Source of the DNA: Meandrina meandrites
Taxonomy: Eukaryota > Cnidaria > Anthozoa > Scleractinia > Meandrinidae
Assembly (NCBI GenBank): GCA_963693305.1
Contig: OY855910.1
Span: 18,516,362-18,580,361 of the forward strand
DNA length: 64,000 bases
Direction: 5' to 3'
A model generated the notes under the pieces. It saw nothing but the letters and a program-made list of their open reading frames with translations, was not told the origin of the DNA and did not search any database. Shown in pieces: positions 10,301-21,984 of the stretch (position 1 is its first letter; each line of letters begins with the position of its first letter). A program made the translations under genes and the position numbers.

Positions 10301-13300
10301 TATGAAGACGAATAAGGATGAATTATATGTCAAGACAAAATATCTCAATTTATCTACGTTAAACTAATCTAAAACACTAAAACTATTTACAATATGTGTT
10401 ATTATTCATTTAAAATATTTCTCCATTTTGATTGGCTTTCAATCCCTGGCTAGTTCCAGCTTAAACCAGCTAGCACCGACCAAATTTGGAAGACGTTTCT
10501 ATTATTGGATGATTGACATCGAACATCCAATAATAGAAAAACTATTGGACGATTGAACAATTAATGGCTTTTATGTGTGAAAATGGCCGCAAGGTTTGAA
10601 CGTCACCACGAAAACATTTCCAAATTATTAGATGATAAAGATAGCAAAAACACAAAAAAAGCTTTGAAGGGAAGTCACTTGATTTTTTTAACCTAATTAT
10701 CTTCAGGAGAGAAACATCCAAAAACCAGCAACAGCAGAGGAATTGGTCACTGTCTTGCGAAAATTCTATGCCAAAGTGAGAACCAATTCAAATGTATTTT
10801 GTGTTTGAAGAGCTCTGCATGGAAATATTTTGAATGAATAATAAAACAATTATTGAATTCGGCTTTTGTATGATAATTATGAAGAATTATGCAGATCTCG
10901 GAGGGTCTGCATAATTTTTCATATGTGCAGAAAAACAAGTATGCAATATTCAGCAAATACTGTTATGTAAGTAACTTATGTACAGTGTAAGTGAGTCATG
11001 TCAATTTATTGGTAATATTATGTGACTTGAAAGGTCTATATTAGTACATACTTGTGCCTTGAATGCTGAGTTTGTTAATTACTAGGTTTCAACCAAATGG
11101 ATGGCCCTTGGTAACTTAGTGAATGCTTTTCATCACAGTGTTAAAATAAGGTATTTCAAAATCACAGTTTCTGAGGTGGTAAGGAGAGTTCTTGACCTTA
11201 AGTAGCTCAGATACACAGCTTGGTAAAAAAAGCTCATTTTAACTTTACACATATTAGAGTGGTGACATCTTGAGGTTAATTAATAACGAGGGATTGCTCC
11301 ATTAAGTATGATGTTCGCGTCTTCACGCGGTCAGCTAGTTATCTTTGTGTGCTAGGTTCTCGTTCGAGTTCGAGTTCTGCCCAGCATCCCGCATTCTCCT
11401 CTCTGCCCAGTCGCCGCCATCCATCGCTACTTCAGCTTGGTGCCCGCCCATTCCGACGATCCTTTCTTCTGCCTTCCTACTGCAACCAGCCTTACTCCTG
11501 TCACCGCGTCCTTCTTCACTACGACTCTTAAACGACTTATTAGCAAGCTCGGCCTCGCCCCTGCCAATTACTCTCCTCACAGTTTTAGACGCGGTGGCGC
11601 AATGTTTGCGTTTCAAGCAGGGACACCGGAACATTTACTCCAACTGCACGGCGATTGGCGCTCTGACGCTTATAAGAACTACCTATCACTACCGCTAAGT
11701 ACGCGCTCCACGGTAGCCGACATAATAGCCGCAGGCCTGTATAGACAAAATCGTTGATTAACTAACTCATTCGGTTTCTTCGTTTTTTTTTTTTCTTTCT
11801 TAACATTTCTAAGTACTAAACATTATCAATTTTATTTTCCATTTTCTCCATGTTTGGGCCAATTTCTTTCAACCTCCTTTGGGGCGCGACATTTTCATTG
11901 TTATCAATAAACGTAATTTTGGCCCAAACATGTCTTCTTGTTTATCACTAGTTAGTAATTTTGAGTTTTGATTTCATCAAAGAGGTTAATTAATAACGAG
12001 GGATTGCTCCATTAAGTATCATGTTCGCGTCTCCACGCGGTCAGCTAGTTATCTTTGTGTGCTAGGTTCTCGTTCGAGTTCGCTTTCCCTCCCTCCCTCC
12101 CGGGGGCGCGACATTTTCATTGTTATCAATAAACGTAATTTTGGCCCAAACGTGTCTTCTTGTTTATCACTAGTTAGTAATTTTGAGTTTTGATTTCATC
12201 AAAGCAAATCCCTGTTGTAAACCTTGGCACGGGTGAGGAGTTCCTCATATGTTTCTGATTTGGATCTGTATATAAAGCCTGCAATGCATGCTCTTGAATG
12301 CGTTCAATCTTTGCAAGCATATGTAGTCGTTTAAATGGGCATATCTGTACCATATGATTTTGAGCCCAATAAAGCTACTGGAAGTAGAGAGTACTGCATC
12401 AATCTTTCTTTCCTTACAGTTTTGGCTAATACTACCTATTAAGTGACTTAATTCATGTTTACTCTGATTTAAAAATTACTGCAGTTACTTCAACAACGTA
12501 ACATAAGACCTAACAAGCAAGAACATGCTTCATTACCTGGATGAGGATTTTGCTGAATCTTTGCAGTGAGCTCACACAAAGCATCCATTTTTATTTTCTC
12601 TTGTTTTGATGACACATCCATTTGGTTCAAGGTTAGTGGATCAACCACTGCAATTTGCTGCATAACAAAATTGGAGAAAAATTAAAATATAAATGCAAGG
12701 TACACTTTGTGTTACAACTTTGGTGTGAAAAGGATGCTGACAGTGATTAATACAGTGGAACCCAGTTAATTCAGACAGCAAAGTAACATGCAAAAGTGTC
12801 CATATTAATTATCTGGAAATATAAATTTAGAAATTTAGAATCGTAACTTAATAGAAACAAGAAAATTGGATTTAGACCTTTTGGATTTATTGTCACCAGC
12901 ACATGGCACAACCAAGAGGAACTCGCTTAATCTGACCACCAAAGTTTGACTAAACTCTTAAAGTTTCTCTGGTCAAATGAAAGAGGTTGTAATAACACGG
13001 TGGTCATTTTAGCAACGTAGTGGAAAGGAAAGCTTTTACCATATACTTACAACATTCACTACAAGATAAACTGAGAAACCAATGAAATGATAAGCTTCGG
13101 TCCACAAAACTAAAAGACACAGGTATCAAATATGGCCAAAGCTTGATAATATTTAGACCCTTTGGGACTTGTGAAAATAGTCTTGGCTGGATAATCAAGA
13201 GCACAATATAATACAGTTGACTCCCGATAACTCGAACCTTCAAGTGAAATTGAAAATGGTTCAAGTTATCGGGAGTTCGAGTTATTGAGAGTTGAGAACA

Positions 13301-16300
13301 AATGACCGAAAATATGTAAATAAAAATAGCATTCGCACATGTATGTTTTGTCTGTTACAATTATGTAAAAATTTCTCACGGTCTAAAAGCTCGAAAAGGA
13401 AATCACTTACAATAGTCTCTCTTTTGAAAAGTACCAATTTCAACCCCCCAAAAATCATACATATGGGAATGCGTGACAAATTGCACGCGAATGGATGATT
13501 TGCATATTTGCCAGCTGATTCGACCTGTCTACTGTGTTTAGGAGTAAACACGCTCGAAAGTTGTTTCTCGAAAAGTACTGCACAAATCACATCAAGAAGC
13601 ATCCCTTCCGAAAGGTATTTCAAAGCGCAAAACAGCTTTGTTCCCTGTTTGTTCTGAACTTCACTTTAAAACTGTGAGAGCAAATTTTTGCATATCTAAT
13701 TGCATGGTAACAAGAGCTGTTTAGGATAACAAAAGCTGGCATCACTTGCTATGAAGGGTATGAAAGGAAAACCCTGACGATTGTGATCAATGTTAGTCTC
13801 TTGGGAAGCATTTAGAAAGTGGAAGCTCTCCAAAATTTAGTGACAAGTTGCACGCGAATGGATGATATATATATTTGCTAGCTTGCTCCGCATTGCTGAT
13901 GTGCCCTGTCTACAGTGTTTACGCTTAACACGCTAAACAGTGGTTTCTCGAAAAGTACTGCATAAATCACATCAAGAAACATCTCCTTCATTGAGAGCTC
14001 TGTCTGGTTCGCAGACTAAAATAGCACAAAACCATTGCTAATGAAACTTTCCTCCGAAATCCACCGCCCAGAGAAACGCATAAACAAATGTTGCTTCGAC
14101 GTTTCACATGTTATCTGCGAAGAAATATCGAGTGTGAATTCGCAACCTCATTCCCAGGTGCACGATAAAACGCTTGTCACGAAAATACTTTGGACATGTC
14201 AATAAACCTTCGACTGCCGCGTCCGCGTCTCATCGACATTACATTGGCTTTCCAAATTACGTACTTACTTACAACACGACGACAATGGTTTCGCTTCTAT
14301 GAAGCTGAAACCACAAAAATGGTGTTCACTGTATTTGATTCATACAATGTACATTTTAACCAAAGTTAATTGTATAGAAGCAGAAACCAATAAGGGTTGA
14401 AACGTGTAACTCCCTATGATTCGTATTGTACAAAGCGTTTGAACATTCATTTTCATAAGTACCATATTTGGAAAATCACGAGAAACAAATAGACCAATCA
14501 AATTTGTAATATTTGGATGACATTCACAGCACACGCTAGCTCGCGCTAAATGGTGTAATCGTTTTTGAACAACTTTGGTCGAATAAAGTTAATTTGGTTA
14601 AATTCTTCTGTTTCATCGTCATTTAGTGGTCTGGAGAACTTCACTTGGATACTCTTACAGAACTTCTTTAGTTTCTGTGAGTAATTTACTGCGTTTAGAT
14701 TGGAATTCAAGTGACTTGTAACGCAAAACGGAAAATTTTATTACGTGTGTAAATCATTCGTGTACAAACTCTGTGTTTCCAAATATGGTACTTGTCAAAA
14801 CTGAATATTCGAACGCTGTGAACGCGCGTTACACGTTTCAACTCCTTATGTCAGTTTGTGATAGAAGTCAAGTGATAAATAAAACAAGATTACTGTATAA
14901 ATCAGATCGGAGCATAACGTGAAACAAAACAAAGCAAAGCAGCAGAAGAAGTACAGGTACTGGGAACTTTGCAGGTTTCAAAGAGAACAATGTTGGGCTA
15001 CTGCTACCGAGTTCATGTGATTTACTTTTTCGAGAAATGCAGTGTAGTCATGATACGCCCTAATGCTTCTCAACTAATCTATTATGATAGATTATCCTTG
15101 AAAGTTTTCCAACATTGGATTTGAAAGAATCGGTACCAACCGAAACCAAAAGTAGACTGTACACGTTTTGTGTAATGCAAAAAAAGACAAAGAGTTAACA
15201 CTTGGCTGCTTCAAAAAAAAATTCAATGCTTTGGTCTACAGTACACTGTTTGTCTTGACCTGTCAGGTATTGACAAACATGGTTCGAGTTATCGAGGGTA
15301 AAATTATATGGACAATGACCTGAAGGGAAACGAAAATTGGTTCGAGTTAGAGGGAGGTTCGAGTTATCGAGGGTTTGAGTTACCGAGGGTAAATTACAGT
15401 AAATGTATGACGGAAATCCAGGGGAAATCGATTTTGGTTCGAGTTAGCGCGAGTTTCGAGTTAGTGAGGGTTCGAGTTATTGGGAGTCGACTGTATATAA
15501 TCAAAATGTGAAACACAATTTGGACAAGCTGAGAATAATCTGGATCATTTCAAAAGTCAGGGATATCCAAGTTTCAACCACATATATTTGGATAAGTTAC
15601 ATTTACATCTCAGTGGTAATTATACAAAGCCCCAATGATTAGACACATGGAAACACTATAGCACAGTCATGCAGTGAACAACACATCAGGAATCAAAAAA
15701 TATAAGAGTTACTTTGCAGTAACAACTGTCTCATTGTGTGATAGCAAGACTTTAAAACTTCTGCAAGTTCCTTTCAAAGTGACTCTTCAAAACTGTATAC
15801 AATTCCAATAAGATTCTTCACATAACACAAATAATTTATTGAATTCTTCTTATATTATTTTAAAATGTTCGAGTACTTTTAAATAATGCAAAACGACCTT
15901 TTAAAACTGACAGTAAGAAAGATTTTCAAATCAAATTACACACCCTTGTGGCTAAGCGATTGGTTACTGTTAGCTACAGCTGGCAAAACGGACAGCTGGA
16001 AGAGTATTACAGAAACCATGTTGTGATCTACGTATGATAACTTATGTAATAAAGCAAGTCTTACAAGAGAAGAATCGTAAATGATTCAACAAACACAGCC
16101 GAAACACGACATGTACAGCGTTTAGTTTTAAAATTTCGAGATCTTTTTAAACACAAGAACGTACATCATTGTCCTTTCGCTTGATTTTGAGTACAAAATC
16201 GTTGAAATAAATATTACAGCGCTTAAAGTTTCGCACCGCCATGTTATTGTTTTCACAGGTCACATGTAACTTTTCAAAAATTTGAATTTCAAAACCGCGA

Positions 16301-19146
16301 CCGCACAAATAAGCTAAAAAACAACAAACGGACATTTACACAACAAAGAAACTATTAGCAATACATATAGGCTTTAAAAGGTGAGCAGTGAAAAATATAC
16401 ATTGACGATTTTCCAATTCTTCGACCGACATAAAAGCGAAATTCCCGCGCTGTAAATTTGGAAAAACCTTCGACGTCAGATTCATGACAGCTTCGTTCGT
16501 GAAAATAAAATTTGCAGAATTATTATTAGAGTACGCACAATTTCAAACAGAAGTCCTTACCATTCAAATCTCACCGTATAAGATGGCGTGGAAAATATGT
16601 AAGCTTAACAGAACTATAAAAGTTAAAAATTTCAAGAGCAAAACAAAGCTTCCGTAATTTCTTCTTGACTATAAATATGACGCGAGCGAGCGACACCCAC
16701 TGCCTTTCTATTTTGATTATGTTGACAACACTCTCGCGAAGGAAAAGTACAAGATTAAATGAGCAATTTGTACAAATGAAACCTATTAACCTGACTCCGA
16801 ATTATACTTTTGAGCTGTGCTGAAAGACAAAGCCGTATTTCAACGCTAGTTTCCTTACAAGAAGAGGAGGCCAGCCCAACACACCTGTAAACGAATGTGT
16901 TGACGGCCGTCTGCGTCGTAAATTACAAACAGCACTTCGAACTTCTCTCAACAACAAATCAGTGTAACTGCTGCTACCCTACTGACCTCAAAAATGTGAA
17001 AATGCCCTTGCTGAAACGAAGTCGCACGGCCCAACTTCCTTGTAAGATCGAAACGTCGCTTGCTAAAACCGGCGATTGAGCAACACAACATAGAATGAAT
17101 GTGCATAGTTGGGAGGAAGTCGGGCGAGAAGCACTGGGAGTGATTCCTAATTTGGTAACGCGTCATACATTTATTGTTGTGCAAATACAAGGCACGTGTG
17201 AATTGAATCAAGCCGAAAATACAGAAATAGGCCATCGGAAAAAACACACACAAAAAAGAGTATCCGCGAAAAATCCAACTGCGAAACGGAGCCTGTCGCA
17301 GCTGCAGCGCTTGAATTATAAAAATAAGAATAATTATTTCTTATCACAGACCAGATCAAGTGTGGCATCACCCCATTGTAAAATTTTACGACAAGGAACG
17401 ACGACAAATATTCAATTTGCACGCTGGCAACCTTGAAGCATTTAAATATTTTAGCCATCTATGAACCGCTTGCCTCATGTATCCTTGTGTCAGATCGGAA
17501 GATAATACAAAGGTTCAAGGTCGATAATGTCGATGCTAAATGATTAAGGCATCGTAAAAAAGATTTGATGGTGATGTACAGATATCCTGTTTCCTCAGAA
17601 TCGCGGGGTAATTTTTTCTCGCATACTAACAATTCAGTAATTTTTACGATTTCAGAGTCTATACTCACCGGTCGTCCAATACACCTGGCAGATGGAGATC
17701 AAAACAATATTCAGCTCTTTCCGCTGAAATTAGTATCTTAATTGATAGTAATGCAACATCGAAGCACAATCGATAGTTGAATACGAGAGTTTCTAATTTT
17801 CTCGAACACTTATGTTATATCAAATCGACCAAAAACAAACAATCTCAGCAACCTTTAAACAAAACTACAGACTACCTATGCAGATCTGGTCGTGTGAAAA
17901 ATATTCACTTGGTTAATGGCAATGCGATTGTTGCAGTCTATATTTCCAAATACAAACACGCACACAATGATAGTGCAAATATCGAGATCCCTTCAGCAAT
18001 TATTGCTCAATAACTGGGCCCGACAACAAACGGAACATCGAACACAAGCTTAAAGACGGTACCCGCACCTGTACTGATTCGACGAACTTGTAACGGCGCC
18101 TCAAACTCACAGCTGCACGCGTGATCGATCTTTAAGAGTTCAGCTAATTACGCACTCTATTTCTTCACCCCCACTGCTCGCCGACATATCAGCCCCCCAG
18201 ACTTCCATCACGTTATGTCAAACCTTATCTTCTGCTACGATCGATTACGGCAATCTAGCAATGCGTTTTTCTTCTCATATGTCAAAGTACCATACAATTA
18301 TTTTTCAACCTGATGTGGGCAGACAAACTCATTCCGAAATTGCTTTAACCGGAAAATAATGTTGGCTGAAGATTTCATGATCGCTCGCCGGCTCTCACAG
18401 CCAATATAACAAAATATTATCGCAATGTAAACTGTGGAACGAAGACCAAATTCTTCTGCTAATAATTTTGAAGACACGAAAATGAGTGTAAATGAGCACA
18501 GTGAGAAAGAGCTGAAAAATTAATTGTATTCATACGCGGAAACAAATTTCAAGGTGTTGCGAATTTCCATTTCTTTTTAAGAGGGGAATGTCGTTTCCCA
18601 CTGCGTTAAAACGCTCAAGCCCGTGTTGAGTATCGATCTGTGTTTCATGTAACCGCGAGTGCAGTACACATCTCTATGCTGTTTCAAGTCAAACGTATTA
18701 TGGTAAGCGAAATTTCCAGAAAATAAAGAAACAAACCGAGTTAGTTACCCTAAACAGGAAACGAAACCAAAAACAAAAGGAAAATGCTACTAAACTGTGA
18801 ATTTTTTTTGCCATGCTTCCTCATGTTTGTACTACGGCGTCCGCCAAAACAACAAAGAGCTTATCTTTAATTTATACTTCAAACAAACCAGAATTTCCTG
18901 AGAAAAACACACCAGCATTTCAAGAAGATGTACAGATATAGATAAAATAAGAAAACAAAAAGTGAACTATCTAACCTCAACGAACGATGAAGGGATGTAT
19001 CCGATTTCGTTACTTGACAAACTTTGAGCGGCCCACCAACCTCCGTCATCTTTGTAAGTGATTAAGAATCTATCTCCTTTACTGAAACTAAGCAAGCTTT
19101 TGCCACAATCATCACAGTAGTCATATTTGGCTTCGTAAATTTCCAT
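7366..19146 (-). CDS. SH3-domain protein with FAM107-like C-terminal region (5 exons, 226 aa)
   Basis: Exons in transcript order: 19146-18976 (phase 0 at its end), 12657-12537, 9791-9638, 8171-8033, 7461-7366. All junctions are GT-AG and phases join without a stop. Residues 4-57 are a clear SH3 domain: AKYDY (6-10), GD (24-25), the WW pair (37-38) and GYIPSSFVE (49-57). The middle is hydrophilic, with a PPTTPELKRTTTPLS stretch that suits a phosphorylated linker. Residues 137-165 (DELRKDLKFNQQRG, then PELVKTWEKF) and the tail KPEFMRV (207-213) follow the pattern of the FAM107 actin-associated family (HREL...RG...KPELQ..LE, later PEF..V). The FAM107 link is tentative. The role is probably a cytoskeletal or adaptor one. 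Introns carry a pogo-like element, YR elements, a SINE and a TTAA MITE. Further small exons inside the 6.3-kb first intron cannot be excluded. Confidence 0.8.
7780..7800. repeat. TAA-type microsatellite
   Basis: A short run of AATAATAAT units with one interruption, in the last intron of the SH3 gene. Confidence 0.7.
8201..8595. mobile_element. TTAA-flanked MITE (GGGACACTGTCAC family), copy 1
   Basis: TTAA at 8201-8204 and 8592-8595 flank inverted ends AGGGACACTGTCAC and GACAGTGTCCCT. A central stem-loop pairs AACTTGAAAAAG with CTTTTTCAAGTT near 8379-8413. There is no coding. TTAA targets are characteristic of piggyBac-type transposition. On the minus strand it ends 29 bp before exon 4 of the SH3 gene, close to the splice acceptor. 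A second copy is at 50307-50697. Confidence 0.85.
9230..9490 (+). repeat. tRNA-derived SINE fragment
   Basis: A B-box-like AAGTTTGAGCCCTGGCTGG is followed by TTGCGTTCTAGGGCAAGAC and GGTGTATAAATGGGTACC. That order is typical of a tRNA-headed SINE widely seen in invertebrate genomes. It lies in intron 3 of the SH3 gene. The A-box region is degraded. Confidence 0.55.
11273..11982 (+). mobile_element. Tyrosine-recombinase element, internally deleted, copy 1
   Basis: The element starts AGGTTAATTAATAACGAGGG and ends ...GATTTCATCAAAG. The same 5' (about 90 bp) and 3' (about 100 bp) ends recur in a shorter copy immediately downstream. Between them is the C-terminal part of a tyrosine recombinase. 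There are no inverted termini. This fits Crypton- or DIRS-type YR elements, which insert by recombination of circles. It lies in intron 2 of the SH3 gene. Confidence 0.6.
11377..11757 (+). pseudogene. Tyrosine recombinase (phage-integrase fold), C-terminal fragment
   Basis: The open frame reads through a CPVAAIHRYF stretch into HSFRRGGAMFAFQAG, then LLQLHGDWRSDAYKNYL. HxxR, the following H(G)DW and the tyrosine in DAYKNYL match the box II catalytic pattern of tyrosine recombinases. The N-terminal half, with the first catalytic Arg, is missing, so the protein cannot be functional alone. The stop is at 11755-11757. The track's start codon is not an ATG, and the real start lay upstream in the deleted part. 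Confidence 0.75.
11983..12204 (+). mobile_element. Tyrosine-recombinase element, minimal copy 2 in tandem
   Basis: This copy repeats the 5' end (11983-12081) and 3' end (12106-12204) of copy 1, joined by a short CCCTCCCTCCCTCC tract with no coding left. It abuts copy 1 directly, head to tail, with the junction CATCAAAG/AGGTTAATTAA. Confidence 0.7.
13214..15493. mobile_element. pogo/Tigger-like TA element, non-autonomous (2.28 kb)
   Basis: TA (13212-13213 and 15494-15495) flanks CAGTTGACTCCCGATAACTC at the left and its near complement GAGTTATTGGGAGTCGACTG at the right. Near both ends the motif TTCGAGTTATCGGG/TTCGAGTTATCGAGGG is repeated several times in both orientations (13237-13290, 15283-15480). 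No transposase ORF survives. A TA duplication with CAGT termini is the Tc1/mariner/pogo habit. It lies in intron 1 of the SH3 gene. Confidence 0.75.
15496..18970. other. Remainder of SH3-gene intron 1
   Basis: No splice-bounded exon was recognised on either strand. Overlapping small ORFs around 16897-17460 lie on opposite strands and show no conserved domain. A small additional exon of the SH3 gene would be easy to miss here. Confidence 0.4.
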
Positions 19147-21029
19147 ACGGCAGCCGTTTCTTTCTTATAGAAAAAACGTGACTGCATAAAAATTTTGTGT
19201 TTTTGTAGCGTCGGCGATGCATGAAATCGACACCAGTTTGTCGCGCGACATGTCACTGTGAGCAAAAGCACTTTGTGACGTCATTGACTGAAGCCAATCA
19301 ATGTCTGTTTACTTCGCGGAAATTTTAAGTGCATTGTTTCTGAAACAAAACAGAAACAATTTCTGACCACGGAAAAACAATACTGACATTTTTATAGATC
19401 TCGATTAGACTTTATATACTTGGATGTTACATACATTCTGAGTTTAGCCCGTTTAATTTGAGCGATCTTTTAGCGTGACGAATCACGAGTCTTTGGATTA
19501 ATTCTATTTAAAAAATTAAATCATTAGCTTATTAACATTTTTTTAAGATAAAATACTATTAGTTCAGCTTTCTTTTTGGGCGTTTTACCTGGACAGGCTA
19601 ATGGTATTTTTGCAGCAGCAAGATCTTAATAATTGTGATAGCACTGACGTGCCTACCCTGCTAGCAGAGTCGCTTCAATCTTTCTTCTTTCCTCTTTCCT
19701 GGATCGAAGCGACTCTGCTATCAGGGAAGCCATGTTAGGGTGTCAGTTGGCCGAAAAGAAGGTCAGTCATGTGACATGAATGTCATAGGAATCGCGATTG
19801 ATCCTTCCTTTATAGTATTATTAAAGACACAAGTAAGTTACAACTTACATACCAATAAGTAAGTAAGTCCCCGATTATAAGAAAACTACACTCTGTTTTC
19901 TATAAGAGCGTTAATTTTCGGCTGAGGCTGAACGTTCTTAAAATGTTCTGAAAAAATGTTATTTTTTTAAAAGAGAAAATTGTAAAAAAGTGCTATTGCA
20001 GTCAATTCACTCCTTACCGATATTGTGACGTCACTATTGGGTTCAGGTTGGATTTGAACAAAGATTGATTTGTTTAGTACATACATTTGTTGCTCAGAAC
20101 AAATTAATAGGAAAGAATAAAATTTGTTTTTACCCATATGCATACTTGCCATACTCGTACGTTCTTAGGATTAATTTTTGGCCTTGACGTTCTTATAAAA
20201 AAAAGTAAACATATTATTAACTATAAGTCTATAAGCCCTGCCATAAGCCAACGGGCTGAACTAAGGTCATGGCCACTTGTACAACTTATATTTAACTTTA
20301 GATCTCAAAGAACAATAACATTACTTCAGATTATAAAGCCTCCCTTATGCTGGAATTGTTTTGTATTTTATGCCTTTACAATCTTTCAGAGACTTTTAAT
20401 GTTCGTCTGATGATCGCAGAATTTATTTTGCTATCTTACATTCAGTTTTTTGTGGAGAGATTTTTTTACGCGCCGTATACTTACATATAAAAACGTTTCA
20501 GTATAAGCCCGACTATTTATGAAACGCAATATTCCATCCCATAATAAGCCCCTCTAAAATAAGCTCGCTAAAAAGGTCTTTAAAAGAAATATAAGCCCAG
20601 GAAGTATTATCGGAATTTTTCGATATCTGATGACGCCTCGAAAACATCAACAAAATAAAAATATAGTTGAGTTCATACAGCGGGTTTCGACTTCTTCTTT
20701 CTTGGTTCCTGGTATGTAAAGTGACCGGTGACGAACAAAACATCTTAAGAGAACTATGCCAGGAAATATGGAGTATTTTTTTCAAAAAATGCAAACTAAC
20801 AGCTTGCTGTCATATGCAGAAAATCACCAACTAGACTGAAATGAAACCAAAACGGCATGCGCACCAGTTAAGTTGTTTGCTGGCCTTGACCAGAGACGAA
20901 GAACACCTCAGCTCCATGCAAAGCATTTAATTATTACAAGTATAGTTGTTATTGGGTAGAAAACAACTATCCCTGACTGTGAGATCACAATATGATTGAA
21001 AACTGTGTAGGGGCGCCTTTATGTACATT
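19147..21029. other. Upstream region of the SH3 gene and intergenic DNA
   Basis: The promoter of the minus-strand SH3 gene should lie just above 19146; no clear TATA box was seen. The rest is A+T-rich, apart from the small palindrome listed at 19656-19726. Confidence 0.4.
19656..19726. repeat. Short palindromic element
   Basis: CCCTGCTAGCAGAGTCGCTTC (19656-19676) pairs with GAAGCGACTCTGCTATCAGGG (19706-19726) with one mismatch, around a pyrimidine-rich 29-bp loop. It looks like a tiny MITE or the remaining ends of one. Confidence 0.65.
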
Positions 21030-21183
21030 CAGTTAAGAATTGTTTTTGTAATCTAGCGCTAAATGTTTGCTGAACACGTTCAGTCGTTTCGGGGCTACTG
21101 TCCCTTCATCAGATTCCACTGATGAAGCGACTGGGACTTTTTTTAAACATTTAGCGCTAGATTACAAAAACAATTCTTAACTG
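21030..21183. mobile_element. Foldback MITE with perfect 39-bp arms and a hammerhead-like core
   Basis: Arms 21030-21068 and 21145-21183 are perfect inverted repeats starting CAGTTAAGAATTGTTTTTGT. Read on the minus strand, the 76-bp loop contains CTGATGA, a short GGG/CCC stem and then CGAAACG: the conserved core of a hammerhead ribozyme (21087-21112). The perfect arms suggest a recent insertion. Confidence 0.7.
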
Positions 21184-21589
21184 TAACCCTGACTGTTCCG
21201 GTTAAACCCCAGCCACTGCTCCCATAGGTTTTTCACAGGGAATGAAATAGCGAAAAACGGAGTCACGAAAATGTTAACTTACCCCCTACTCGGTTGTTCA
21301 CTGTTGTTCAAGAAAAAAAGGAAAAACAAAGCCCAGCTTGTTGTAGTTCTTGTCACTGACTCGCTTACCAAAGAATTGAAAAGAAGAAAAGCGAATAATT
21401 ATGAGCTGATGGAAACAATAAACTGACTAGACTTTTTAAATCAAAAAGAAACAAGAATTGTACAAACAAAAAACTTTTGCCTGGCGAGAAACTCAAGTAA
21501 AATATGTTGATATGAAATACAGTACAGTATAAAATGGCTAATTTTTGATATGTACCTTATGCACAGGAAGTCTTAGTTCATTCTTTAGT

Positions 21590-21825
21590 TATCACAATTC
21601 GAGATGGCGGGGTTATGTAAGGTTAACTTAGGTCAAGAGAAACCATAAAGTACATGTTCGAGATAACGGGAAGTTTGGGACATTAAATCGAGTTCGAGAT
21701 ATTTCTTTTTTTATGTTACAGGAAGGGACTGAAAAATACGACCGAATTCAAAGGGAAACAGGATTTTATGTTCAAGGAAGTGGGAAGTTCGAGATAATAG
21801 ATAAGTGGGTCGTACAGTAGCAATA
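21590..21825. repeat. TTCGAGATAACGGG-type repeat remnant
   Basis: TTCGAGATAACGGGAAG, GTTCGAGATATTTC and AAGTTCGAGATAATAGA recur within about 230 bp. They resemble the end motifs of the pogo-like element at 13.2-15.5 kb but are not the same family. I could not fix both ends. Confidence 0.4.
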
Positions 21826-21984
21826 ATTGTTAAGTGGGCATAGACACTTTGCATAAACAATCAAATCACGTAAACAATCTATGTCTATAAACCTCCACAT
21901 GAGGCTAAGAATGTACAAAGTGTTGTTATTCGCATTTGGACGCCATTTATGCAAAGTGTCTACTTTCGTTGGCGAGTTGAGAAA

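Noticed and set aside
11335..11634. Antisense 99-codon ORF over the recombinase
   Set aside because: It is a shadow of the tyrosine recombinase reading frame.
18976..19271. 69-codon minus-strand ORF at 19062-19271 as a gene
   Set aside because: It is in a different frame from the SH3 exon (19146-18976), which has an ATG, a complete domain and a good donor.
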